From contig PBGH01000011.1 in assembly GCA_002720055.1 (NCBI GenBank), positions 120,536-160,079 on the forward strand: DNA of 39,544 nucleotides. Reading direction: 5' to 3'. The translations under genes were made by a program, and so were the position numbers. Shown piece after piece: positions 33,501-39,544 of the stretch (positions within the stretch are counted from its first letter, which is position 1; the number at the start of each line of letters is the position of its first letter). This DNA comes from Methanobacteriota archaeon. GTDB taxonomy: Archaea; Thermoplasmatota; Poseidoniia; Poseidoniales; Thalassarchaeaceae. A model generated the notes under the pieces. It was given only the letters and a program-made list of their open reading frames with translations, had not been told where the DNA came from and searched no databases.

Positions 33501-34496
33501 CTGCCTACAGTCGCGGAGGCGGAGCGGAGCGTGCAGGGGCTCGAGCGCCGCCTCCGCGCCCTCGGAGACGTAAACATGTTGGCTATAGATCAATATGAAA
33601 TCGCCACTTCTCGAATCTCCGACTTAATTTCCGATGGGAAACTATTGAGAAAGCGTAGAGACGAACTTTCGGTAATTGCAGACCAGTTGGAGGCAGAGAG
33701 GAAGACCAGGCTGCTAAACGTTTTTGAGCACGTTAACAACAACTTCCGCAGAGTCTACGAGATACTACAACCGACTGGGAGAGGAGAGTTGAAACTAGAG
33801 AACCAGGAAAGCCCCTTCGAGGGTGGCTTGGAGATGGCATGCGTGCCACCCGGTAAGAGTCGGAATACCAGACGTACCGCATTATCCGGAGGTGAGAAGT
33901 CGATGGCAGCCCTGGCACTAATTTTCGCAATTCAGGACTACGAGCCTAGCCCATTCTACTATTTCGATGAGGTAGATCAGAACCTAGATCCATTCAATTC
34001 CGAGAAGATAGCAGCTCTATGCAGAATGCGTAGTGGAATGGCCCAGTTCATCATGGTCACTCTTAGAAAGGTAAGCCTGACTCTGGCGGATCACCACATA
34101 GGAATCACACATGCTGGGAATGGATGTAGCCAGAGGATTACTGATTTCGATCGTGCCGCAGCTTTGGACCTAAGCGATGAGATCGAGGCTGAGGAGAGAG
34201 CTAGAGCAGAATCCGAGGCCGAGAAAGAGGCGATGCCAGAACTACCATCTCCCGGAGATATGCCAAAGACTCCCGAACCCCTCCCAATGCCTTCAAGCCT
34301 AGGGGGGCTTGCTGATCGAGCAGGAGCCGAGATCCACGTAGAGAATACTGGGATAGATGAGGGTCAGGGTTTACAGAGTCTTATCGAACGTTCGGAGGAA
34401 GTCTCAGAGGATATACAACAGTCCACCGAAGTGCCAAGGGAGCCCGGTGAAGAAAATACGCCAACTCCTGAGATCGAAGCCATGGAGGAAGCTTAG
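30591..34496 (+). CDS. smc: Chromosome segregation protein SMC
   Basis: This 1301-residue SMC ATPase is the core of the condensin-like complex that extrudes DNA loops and compacts chromosomes with ScpA and ScpB. The N-terminal head has Walker A TGPNGSGKSN (about residues 30-39) and LQGDVTNLATMTPHKRR. Long coiled coils occupy about 170-520 and 680-1010. The hinge (about 530-670) includes HGILGTLGELATP, FAFGGGLRSIVVTSD and SSGAMTGGSS. The C-terminal head has LGDVNMLAIDQYE, signature TALSGGEKSMAALALIFAIQ (near residue 1098) and Walker B FYYFDEVDQNLDPFN. Unusually, about 110 acidic, Pro-rich residues follow the head (roughly 1193-1301), giving a longer protein than the usual 1170-1190. A very GC-rich patch lies at 33511-33570. 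The stop overlaps the scpA GTG. Confidence 0.97.
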   Translation: MHLVRIEVENFKSFGGQTEIPFEQGFTAITGPNGSGKSNCGDAIGFVLGPRSTKSLRASNVSELIFNGGKTGSPAKHMSATLVFSNTPEVGGRRRLRSDSDEVSFTRSVRLNRKGATVSSFRINDNPSSATEMRRVLSEAGLSGDGYNIVLQGDVTNLATMTPHKRRGVLEQVAGVTAYDEEIRKANTQRKHVENSIETIDIFEADQKGRLKELEKEREQALKFRQLKEESDLARLTLEQSKHRNRQGEVSLLSEERSNYTAKEKELSEEMLDSSRRLDDYDAQVVQIGKELEGVLSGDAKGILDKIRQHEIDLETASDRIGDYSRSISTAKEEIEILVREREGAESARSKSEQRISELQRSVIDSKEALNKASEDEDKARQAIESGDKHGRDLNRILGKATEKEQLANGKYSQAQLDYDRANQRSQIASENLADIEQAFESAELERDDFSLMGEDLEDSSPEGNRESLAKELMALQKQERSLVDDRDRAESKLRNAEMGMAKAKARMEARSSTPGSAHTLAALSRLRESGDIHGILGTLGELATPKDPSHEEALSFAFGGGLRSIVVTSDHVASKCIAWLRKNGGGRATFLPLNKLSVSRPQGRALLVARNQGVVGFVHDLLEYDQSVETAVRYAGRNTLVVDSMDVARENMGGVRMVTIDGSVIESSGAMTGGSSSKRDRPRFDGSGAVNSGIERMEMAVQEADLIFSTVDGALRELRRNQQELRDRIHGLDNDDHSVRVRNWKADMERAEKAVNDCKTKLKAANNEFEDCESEKARLSEICENSRLSLEEATNERARAAEDLQNHTPDHLSDRLREAERTRTEAERTRVMSEASIDTSTQQLKILIDRVAELDRQTKSQRDSISRSEKEIDELESNISDSESELLELREQASQFDEEQSLLNEKRDQIVEERASLRAHLERISQEKQNISSRLEDLSIQIKQRREALDEIVAELEAAGIPIPTEDAHLPTVAEAERSVQGLERRLRALGDVNMLAIDQYEIATSRISDLISDGKLLRKRRDELSVIADQLEAERKTRLLNVFEHVNNNFRRVYEILQPTGRGELKLENQESPFEGGLEMACVPPGKSRNTRRTALSGGEKSMAALALIFAIQDYEPSPFYYFDEVDQNLDPFNSEKIAALCRMRSGMAQFIMVTLRKVSLTLADHHIGITHAGNGCSQRITDFDRAAALDLSDEIEAEERARAESEAEKEAMPELPSPGDMPKTPEPLPMPSSLGGLADRAGAEIHVENTGIDEGQGLQSLIERSEEVSEDIQQSTEVPREPGEENTPTPEIEAMEEA

Positions 34497-35488
34497 TGAT
34501 CTTCGGAGAGCAAATGAGGGATGAAGTAGTCCTACGACTTCTCGAGGGTCAACCCGATTTAGAAACAAGTAAATTCCTTGATAGGCTGATGGAGCTCTCC
34601 ACTCTAGAGGAAGCAGAACATCAGTTCCTTATCGACCCATTCGACCGGTCAGTTGCCCTGGTCTTCCAGATGTTCCAATCCAGTGACCTGGATCCTTGGG
34701 ATGTCGATCTGTCAAGCTTTATCGAGATGTTCAATGAGAGGATAGAAACGGCCGAGAATATCGATCTTCCCTCCTGCGGTCGCATGATTCGGATGGCATG
34801 GTCAATTCTCCGAGGCCAGGCTAAATCACTAATTGAAAGGCAGGAAAGAGCGATGCACCTCGATGAAGAGGTAGAGTGGGACTTCGAAGGGGGCTGGGAG
34901 GCGGAATTCGATGATGCTGACTACAACTTCTCACTAGGAGTAATGACTGGAGCTGCAGACGAATCCCTACCTTCTATATTCGAAGGAAGAATCCACCGTG
35001 ATGAGGGAAGGCCAGTTACTCTTGGTGAGCTACTTTTGGGGCTGAAGGACGCCAGTAGAATCGCGGAAGAACAGAGAACACGAGAGAAAATCGCCAAGGA
35101 GAGAAGGGAGGCTCACGACAGGGAGAGGGCGAGATTCAGCGGAAGCCTACATGTAGAGGATTTAGAGGGGGACCTGAAGAGAACATGGGAGGCTCTCAAG
35201 TCCAGATCAATGGAGTCAGAGTCGGTAGGACTCAGTGACGTCGCGGAAGAACTCATCATAAAATCACAAACCGGCTTAGGAGGGGAGGAAGCCAAAACCG
35301 AATCCCAAGTCACCGCCTTTGTTTCTAGTCTATTCCTCACAAACAGGGGATACATCTCACTCGAACAGGAGGGAGGTTACAACGGCAGAATCCTGCTGGG
35401 AGATCTATGGGGCGGTTCAAATGACTACGAAAAACTAACCGAGAAACTTCACCCAGCACCGGATTCTTTGGAGGCTTCAAATGTCTAA
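34496..35488 (+). CDS. scpA: Condensin kleisin subunit ScpA
   Basis: This 330-residue kleisin bridges the SMC heads. The N-terminal part contains FDRSVALVFQMFQSSDLDPWDVDLSSFIEMFNERIE, the classic ScpA segment in which L-x-x-L-x-x-x-x-x-D/W-DVDL binds the SMC neck. A charged middle follows (RIAEEQRTREKIAKERREAHDRE, about residues 190-215). A C-terminal winged helix closes with VTAFVSSLFLTNRGYISLEQEGGYNGRILL, contacting the SMC cap. The start is a GTG in TAGTG overlapping the smc stop; an in-frame ATG at 34514 is an alternative. The middle acidic region (EEVEWDFEGGWEAEFDDADY) is longer than in bacterial ScpA. The end overlaps scpB by 8 nt. Confidence 0.92.
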   Translation: MIFGEQMRDEVVLRLLEGQPDLETSKFLDRLMELSTLEEAEHQFLIDPFDRSVALVFQMFQSSDLDPWDVDLSSFIEMFNERIETAENIDLPSCGRMIRMAWSILRGQAKSLIERQERAMHLDEEVEWDFEGGWEAEFDDADYNFSLGVMTGAADESLPSIFEGRIHRDEGRPVTLGELLLGLKDASRIAEEQRTREKIAKERREAHDRERARFSGSLHVEDLEGDLKRTWEALKSRSMESESVGLSDVAEELIIKSQTGLGGEEAKTESQVTAFVSSLFLTNRGYISLEQEGGYNGRILLGDLWGGSNDYEKLTEKLHPAPDSLEASNV

Positions 35489-36101
35489 CCCACAATTGAC
35501 CACTGTACTCGAAGCAATCCTTTTCGGCGCTGGGAGATCGATGTCTCTAGGGGAGCTCTCGGAGATTCTCGGAGAGCCAAAGGGGGTAATCCACGTCGGC
35601 CTATCCAAACTCAGGAAAGACTTCGAACAGAGGGAGGGGGGCGCTCTACAGTTGACCGACGTATCGGGAAGGTGGATTTTCGAGGTCAAACCAGAACTTT
35701 CCTCATTCTTGCCGGAGTCATTCAGAGCTGATATCCCTCAGAGACTACTTCCCGCCGCTGCACTAATCGCCTACCACCAACCAATGCAACAGTCACAGCT
35801 GAAGGATATGCTGGGGCAGAAGGCATACGATCATGTCCGTGATCTAGCTTCCATGGGCTTAATCGACAGAAGAAGGGAAGGACTCACTAGAAGGCTCACT
35901 ACAACAAGAAGATTCGCAGAGTACTTTGGTTGCCCCGAAGTAGAATTCAGGAAAGTGCGATCATGGTTCAGGTCAGAAGCGGAAAAGATGGGGCTGACAA
36001 GTGCTGAGCTGGCTGCTTCCCTCGCTCCAGACGAGCAAATGACAATTTCAGAGTTCTCAGACAGTTCTGCCAAGGGAGTCGAAGCAGGCTTAGGTGACTA
36101 A
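35481..36101 (+). CDS. scpB: Condensin accessory subunit ScpB
   Basis: This 206-residue protein has two winged helices and dimerises and binds the middle of ScpA in the SMC complex. LTTVLEAILFGAGRSMSLGELSEILG is the canonical ScpB start. GGALQLTDVSGRWIFEVKPEL follows, then LLPAAALIAYHQPMQQSQLKDMLGQKAYDHVRDLASMGLIDRRREG, and TTTRRFAEYFG near the end of the second domain. The charged C-terminal ~50 residues are less conserved. The ATG lies inside the last codons of scpA, indicating coupling. The order smc-scpA-scpB places all three subunits in one operon. Confidence 0.93.
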   Translation: MSNPQLTTVLEAILFGAGRSMSLGELSEILGEPKGVIHVGLSKLRKDFEQREGGALQLTDVSGRWIFEVKPELSSFLPESFRADIPQRLLPAAALIAYHQPMQQSQLKDMLGQKAYDHVRDLASMGLIDRRREGLTRRLTTTRRFAEYFGCPEVEFRKVRSWFRSEAEKMGLTSAELAASLAPDEQMTISEFSDSSAKGVEAGLGD

Positions 36102-36106
36102 TTCCA

Positions 36107-36871
36107 CTATCTTCGAGCTAGGCCTTCGAAAACCAAAGCCATCTCAAGTAGCACCAACATCGGCCCGCCAACTAGGAATAGCGATATCGGGTCTGGTGGT
36201 GAAATCAGAGCACCGATGAAAAGTGCTGCAAACCAAATCAATCCGCGGTTTTCTACAATCAAGCTCTTTTCTATTACTTGACTCCTTAGCAACACAAAGA
36301 CAACAACAGGAACTTGGAAACCAACTAGAGAAGAGAAATAAAGGCCAGTAACAAAACCTACCCATGATTGTAGTTGCCAAGTAGATTGAAGACCAGATGA
36401 AGCCGAATCCTCGGCAAGATATTCAAGAAGGAAAGGAATCAGAATTTCATGTGCATATACTAATCCAAATATTCCTAGAATTATTATCATGATTATCGAT
36501 AAAAGAACGCCAGAAATTGCCTCACCACTTAGAGAATAATCGCCACTCACCCTCCTATTGCCAACCCAACTCAAATCCAAAATTATAGCTCCAACTGTCA
36601 TCCCAATTGCAATTTGTGAAGCTATTCTTAATTGAAGAAGAACCACCTCTAGCGGTTGTAGAACAATTAATTCTACTCCTTCAGGGACAAATCCATCGGT
36701 TTCCAACAACCACTCGATTATCATCTCTGCCGCTGGATAGCCCGCAAAGAATCCCAAGGCAAAAATTGAGAAGTACAATCTCCTTCTTTTCTCAAAATGG
36801 GCAATTATTCCCTGCATTTCTTCGCTTCTGAGAATATTCACAGGCCTACCTCCATGACTCACGTTCGACAT
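36107..36871 (-). CDS. tatC: Twin-arginine translocase subunit TatC
   Basis: This 254-residue protein has six membrane helices and resembles TatC, which recognises twin-arginine signal peptides and exports folded proteins with TatA. The cytoplasmic N-terminus has AHFEKRRRLY, an altered version of the usual HLxELRxRL motif. VLQPLEVVLLQLRIASQIAIGM fits the first periplasmic loop and helix 2. GFVTGLYFSSLVGFQVPVVVFVLL and LIWFAALFIGALISPPDPISLFLVGGPMLVLLEMALVF are the classic helix 4 to helix 6 region, including the conserved SPPDP turn. The gene lies 24 nt downstream of the DRG gene on the same strand. No tatA is visible here. Confidence 0.88.
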   Translation of the reverse strand: MSNVSHGGRPVNILRSEEMQGIIAHFEKRRRLYFSIFALGFFAGYPAAEMIIEWLLETDGFVPEGVELIVLQPLEVVLLQLRIASQIAIGMTVGAIILDLSWVGNRRVSGDYSLSGEAISGVLLSIIMIIILGIFGLVYAHEILIPFLLEYLAEDSASSGLQSTWQLQSWVGFVTGLYFSSLVGFQVPVVVFVLLRSQVIEKSLIVENRGLIWFAALFIGALISPPDPISLFLVGGPMLVLLEMALVFEGLARR

Positions 36872-36881
36872 CTCACTGGTG

Positions 36882-36897
36882 AATTCATCGATGAATT
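36882..36897. repeat. Perfect 16-bp palindrome between drg and tatC
   Basis: AATTCATCGATGAATT is identical to its own reverse complement. It overlaps the drg stop codon and lies about 11 nt upstream of the tatC ATG on the minus strand. It could be a protein-binding site or an RNA hairpin affecting coupling of the two genes; chance is also possible. Confidence 0.45.
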
Positions 36898-38014
36898 AAG
36901 CCTTCTTCAGAATCACCGTAAGTAAGTCTCCATCCTTCAGAAGATGATCCAAACCAACCCTCTGCCAATCAAACTTGGCACTAGGTCCCTTTACCCTTGC
37001 ATACCTGAACTTCCTTAGAAAGTCACGATGTAATTTCGCACAAACATCCCTTACGGTCGAAGTATCCTTCACTATTAGGGGCTCTACCAGGTCGGCCTCT
37101 TGTCCCTGTGGCTTCAGGAATATCGACATGAATCCAAGATTATCGAAAATGAAGTCCTTCATTTCCTCAATACCCGCGCCTGTTTTCGCCGAGACGTTTA
37201 GCACAGGCCAACCTCCGGGAAGCCCCTCATATGCTCTTTCTAGATCCTTCTTGTTCGCCAGATCAATCTTGTTTACTACCACTACTGCTCTATTGTAGAT
37301 TCGATTGCCGGCCAATGTGTCTACTATGTGATCGTCAGTAACATCAGTCCTAAGAGTAACAGTCGCTGAGACAATCCCAAAGCTCCTGACAATTGCCTGA
37401 ATCTCTTCATCCTCTAGATTCGTTTGCTCTAATGTGGATCTGACTTCTATGCCACCTCTTCTAGTCCTGGAAATGAAAACTTGGGGAGGCTCCTGATTTA
37501 ACCTCATCCCAGACTTCCATAATTCTCTATCCAGAACTTGGAAATGGGATTTTTGAAAAGGATCGATAACGTACAGTACCATGTCCGAACCGCGAATTAC
37601 GTTCAGGATTTCCTTTCCCCTACCCTTCCCCTCCGAGGCACCCTTAATCAGACCCGGGAGGTCGAGTATCTGGATCTTGGCCCCTCTATGTTCCATTAAC
37701 CCTGGAATACAAGTCAGAGTAGTAAATTCAAAATTTCCAGCATCAGATTCAACTTCTGTAAGCTGGGAAATTAGACTAGATTTCCCGACACTAGGAAAAC
37801 CAACAAGTGCCACAGAGGCATCTCCTGATTTCTTAACTTCGAATCCCTGTGCACCTCCACTAGCTCTAGAGTGCGCTTGAGCCTTCTCCTTCTTGTGCCT
37901 AAGTGCTGCAATTTTTGCCTTAAGTTTCCCAATATGGCCCTGCGTGGCCTTGTTGTACTTGGTCTTGGAAATCTCATCTTCTAACGACTTGATTTGCTCT
38001 TCTATGGTCGCCAT
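36896..38014 (-). CDS. drg: DRG/Obg-family GTPase with TGS domain
   Basis: This 372-residue GTPase of the developmentally regulated GTP-binding (DRG/Rbg) group associates with translating ribosomes in eukaryotes and is universal in archaea. An N-terminal helical segment (IEEQIKSLEDEISKTKYNKATQGHIGKLKAKIAALR) is the DRG hallmark. The G domain has G1 VALVGFPSVGKSS (about residues 68-80), G2 TTLTCIPG, G3 ILDLPGLIKGASEGKGRG, and G4 VVNKIDL, interrupted by the S5D2L-like insert FISRTRRGGIEVRSTL. G5 is VSAKTG. A C-terminal TGS domain ends DHLLKDGDLLTVILKKA. Length and order match archaeal DRG. It precedes tatC on the minus strand, with a 16-bp palindrome at the junction. Confidence 0.95.
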   Translation of the reverse strand: MATIEEQIKSLEDEISKTKYNKATQGHIGKLKAKIAALRHKKEKAQAHSRASGGAQGFEVKKSGDASVALVGFPSVGKSSLISQLTEVESDAGNFEFTTLTCIPGLMEHRGAKIQILDLPGLIKGASEGKGRGKEILNVIRGSDMVLYVIDPFQKSHFQVLDRELWKSGMRLNQEPPQVFISRTRRGGIEVRSTLEQTNLEDEEIQAIVRSFGIVSATVTLRTDVTDDHIVDTLAGNRIYNRAVVVVNKIDLANKKDLERAYEGLPGGWPVLNVSAKTGAGIEEMKDFIFDNLGFMSIFLKPQGQEADLVEPLIVKDTSTVRDVCAKLHRDFLRKFRYARVKGPSAKFDWQRVGLDHLLKDGDLLTVILKKA

Positions 38015-38131
38015 TCCATCACTGCCTCCCGTGTGCCAACTATTCTTGTTGGCTAAGCCTCACATTCTTGAATCCGGTGGCAAGTTTACTCCAGAATTCT
38101 ACGAGCGAGGGTATTTGGACATCTTCGGCCC

Positions 38132-38821
38132 ATGAGTTGCATGGCCGACGTGATCTTGTATCTCGTTGACCGGAATCAGTTCGACCAGATTATGGCCCTG
38201 AGTGTAGAGGAAATAACGTTCGGAATGGAAAGCTCTCAGATGAGGTGGCTCAGACCGGAGCATGACTCTAGATTTCACAGAGATTTCGATGTTGATCTAG
38301 AAGGGGATATTTTGGAGGCGATTGACTCACTAGATGATTTCGATCCCAGGGCAAGAGCTCTCGACCTTGATAAGAAAACATCATCAGACTTGTTTTTGTG
38401 TCTTGCACAATGGTGTTCAACCTCTCAGTGGAGGTGCTGGGAAGCTCGGCTTTTCCTATATGTCGAACCGACTCTACCCGTAACAGGAACAAAACCTCTC
38501 GATTTTACTTCTCCTCTGATCTGGAGGGAATTTTCAGATGAATTATCTAGAACAGATAAATCAAGTTTTTCCGAGTCAGTGGTACTTGATTGGATGACTA
38601 GGAGGGAGGAAATGGGTGAGACCATGGAACCCTCCGAGGATCCGATGATACTCCCGACAATGAATTCCCACCGAACTCTAAGCGAATCACTTTTTTTGTT
38701 CATCCAAGAATATAGAAATCAAGGTCTACAGCTGTTAATAGGAAGGGAATTTCTGGATAGCGAGAAATGGAATCTAGGTGGATCACTAATTTCTGAGATC
38801 GAAGGGGTGCAAAATGTCTGA
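38132..38821 (+). CDS. Hypothetical soluble protein, coupled to NadM-like gene
   Basis: I do not recognise this 229-residue protein. It is soluble and acidic, with several Trp- and Asp-rich stretches (MRWLRPEHDSRFHRDFDVDLEGDI, CSTSQWRCWEARLFLY) and a C-terminal helix-rich part (HRTLSESLFLFIQEYRNQGL). No signal peptide or membrane segment is seen. Two nearby starts are possible: ATG at 38132 or the fourth codon, also ATG. Its end overlaps the start of the nucleotidyltransferase gene by 8 nt, so the two are cotranscribed and translationally coupled, hinting at a shared pathway. It is divergent from drg with a 117-bp spacer. Confidence 0.75.
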   Translation: MSCMADVILYLVDRNQFDQIMALSVEEITFGMESSQMRWLRPEHDSRFHRDFDVDLEGDILEAIDSLDDFDPRARALDLDKKTSSDLFLCLAQWCSTSQWRCWEARLFLYVEPTLPVTGTKPLDFTSPLIWREFSDELSRTDKSSFSESVVLDWMTRREEMGETMEPSEDPMILPTMNSHRTLSESLFLFIQEYRNQGLQLLIGREFLDSEKWNLGGSLISEIEGVQNV

Positions 38822-39425
38822 GCTACCACTAGAACCATCGCCTCCAAGAAGTCAACTAGGTCCGGGTATTGTAGTGCTGGGTAGATTCCAACCTCTCCAC
38901 AAAGGTCACGCAAACATGATTATCGCTGCGGAAAGTTGGCGTTCCACCAACGCTGAAGATCAACCTCTGATAATTGCTATCGGGTCTTCGAACCAACCCC
39001 AATCTATCCGCAATCCTTGGACTTATCAAGAGAGGATCCTAATGCTCGAAGTCTGGCTGGAATCCTCTGGAATTGAAGCTGAGCTGGTGCCTATTCCAGA
39101 TTTGGAAGACCCCCCAAACTGGGTTGACCATGCAGAGAAGTACCATGGGGTTTCTGGGACTCTTTTCACATCTGATGTTAAATCTGCTGAACTCTATGAG
39201 TCATCTGGTTGGCAAGTAATTCTAAGCGAATTGGAGAATCGTGAGAAATTTCAGGGTTGGAGGGTGAGGGCCACTGCACAAATGATGTCGACTGTAGGTG
39301 ACCTGGAGGCTGTAAGATCCGTCCTAGCATCATCAGTTCCAAAAGAAGTGGTCTCCCTCTTGCTTGATAACGATTCTATTAGGAGGCTCGCATTCATGGG
39401 TGAAGGGGGAGAGCCAGTAGGTTAG
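38814..39425 (+). CDS. nadM: Archaeal-type NMN adenylyltransferase-like nucleotidyltransferase
   Basis: This 203-residue protein has a Rossmann nucleotidyltransferase domain like archaeal NadM, which condenses NMN and ATP to NAD. The first motif is intact: GIVVLGRFQPLHKGHANMI, with the GRFQPxHxGH signature and catalytic His pair. IIAIGSSNQPQSIRNPWTYQERILMLEVWL matches the family's SAQxSHTxxNPFTxxER region, including NPWT and ER. The usual second motif I-S-x-T-x-x-R appears as VRATAQMM, keeping Thr but losing the Arg and Ser, so activity or specificity may differ. It is somewhat longer than typical NadM (~170-190). It overlaps the preceding unknown gene by 8 nt. Confidence 0.82.
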   Translation: MSELPLEPSPPRSQLGPGIVVLGRFQPLHKGHANMIIAAESWRSTNAEDQPLIIAIGSSNQPQSIRNPWTYQERILMLEVWLESSGIEAELVPIPDLEDPPNWVDHAEKYHGVSGTLFTSDVKSAELYESSGWQVILSELENREKFQGWRVRATAQMMSTVGDLEAVRSVLASSVPKEVVSLLLDNDSIRRLAFMGEGGEPVG

Positions 39426-39427
39426 GC

Positions 39428-39544
39428 TCAATCCATATCGAACTCATCGAACTCATCGAACTCGTCCTCTGTGAGCTCCTCCTCTATCTCGTCGTTGGCC
39501 TCCTCGAACTCCTCGAACTCGTCCTCTGTGAGCTCCTCCTCTAT
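39428..39544 (-). CDS. C-terminal end of a protein with acidic tandem repeats (5' end off window)
   Basis: On the minus strand an open frame enters from the window edge and stops at 39428-39430. The 38 visible residues are almost entirely Glu, Asp and Phe: IEEELTEDEFEEFEEANDE, then IEEELTEDEFDEFDEFDMD. These are two 19-residue repeats, so the frame is coding in character. Function cannot be judged from this end. Such tails are often disordered and mediate protein contacts or metal/cation binding, which is inference. It converges with nadM, with 2 nt between stops. Confidence 0.65.
   Translation of the reverse strand: MEEELTEDEFEEFEEANDEIEEELTEDEFDEFDEFDMD
39456..39544. repeat. 57-bp-period tandem direct repeat
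   Basis: The 32-nt segment at 39456-39487 recurs exactly at 39513-39544, a period of 57 bp equal to 19 codons of the acidic tail above. The second copy reaches the window edge, so more units may lie beyond. Shorter 9-bp repeats (variants of TCGAACTCA) sit at 39439-39465. Confidence 0.9.

Noticed and set aside
1..39544. CRISPR array, prophage, insertion sequence or transposase
   Set aside because: No regularly spaced repeats, transposase motifs, terminal inverted repeats or integrase were seen; the only tandem repeat is the coding one at the right edge.

Overview
The window looks like a chromosomal segment of a free-living archaeon, most likely a marine planktonic euryarchaeon of the Poseidoniales (Marine Group II) or a close Thermoplasmatota relative. 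That placement is inferred from gene content, not from a search. The archaeal signals are an RFC small subunit, Pelota, GatD, a DRG-type GTPase, an archaeal-style NMN adenylyltransferase, and an elongator tRNA-Met interrupted by a 74-nt intron at the canonical 37/38 position. Bacterial-looking genes are mixed in: RNase PH, a cold-shock protein, a SMUG1-type glycosylase, a fused IcmF mutase and an aminophenol-type ring-cleavage operon. Genes are packed tightly. No stretch without a gene reaches 300 bases; the longest gaps are 1165-1273, 12154-12261 and 30450-30590. Several genes have a TATA-like box about 27-28 nt before the start codon, which suggests leaderless mRNAs.

Layout. 1-1164: end of a molybdopterin adenylyltransferase (MogA), RNase PH and tRNA-Phe. 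1274-4975: a giant polytopic membrane protein of unknown function. 4984-8186 (minus): cold-shock protein, endonuclease IV with a long tail, a degenerate PfkB-like protein and Pelota. 8260-12153: shikimate dehydrogenase, then (minus) a propionyl/acyl-CoA carboxylase carboxyltransferase subunit, GatD and the intron-bearing tRNA-Met. 12262-17372: a membrane protein, RFC small subunit, PanB, an APC permease with a C-terminal EF-hand, and an FKBP isomerase. 17414-22813: a PI-PLC-like lipoprotein, a three-gene operon encoding a two-subunit LigB-type dioxygenase plus a RidA/aminomuconate-deaminase-like protein, a small membrane protein and a PAP2-family protein. 22892-30449: YbaK-type editing protein, SMUG1-like glycosylase, acyl-CoA synthetase, LysE exporter, a small membrane protein and the fused B12-dependent acyl-CoA mutase. 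30591-36101: smc-scpA-scpB condensin operon. 36107-39544: TatC and DRG (minus), an unknown gene overlapping a NadM-like nucleotidyltransferase, and the repetitive acidic C-terminus of a gene that runs off the edge.

Themes. Acyl-CoA metabolism appears three times (carboxyltransferase, acyl-CoA synthetase, IcmF), which fits a heterotroph that oxidises fatty or branched-chain acids. Genome maintenance is represented by RFC, endonuclease IV, the SMUG1-like glycosylase and SMC-ScpAB. Translation quality control is represented by Pelota, GatD, YbaK and RNase PH. The most novel local system is the 2-aminophenol-dioxygenase-like operon at 18443-20928, whose metal-site residues are intact in one subunit and lost in the other. 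An EF-hand-tailed amino-acid permease and an intron-bearing tRNA that overlaps the apparent gatD reading frame are also notable.
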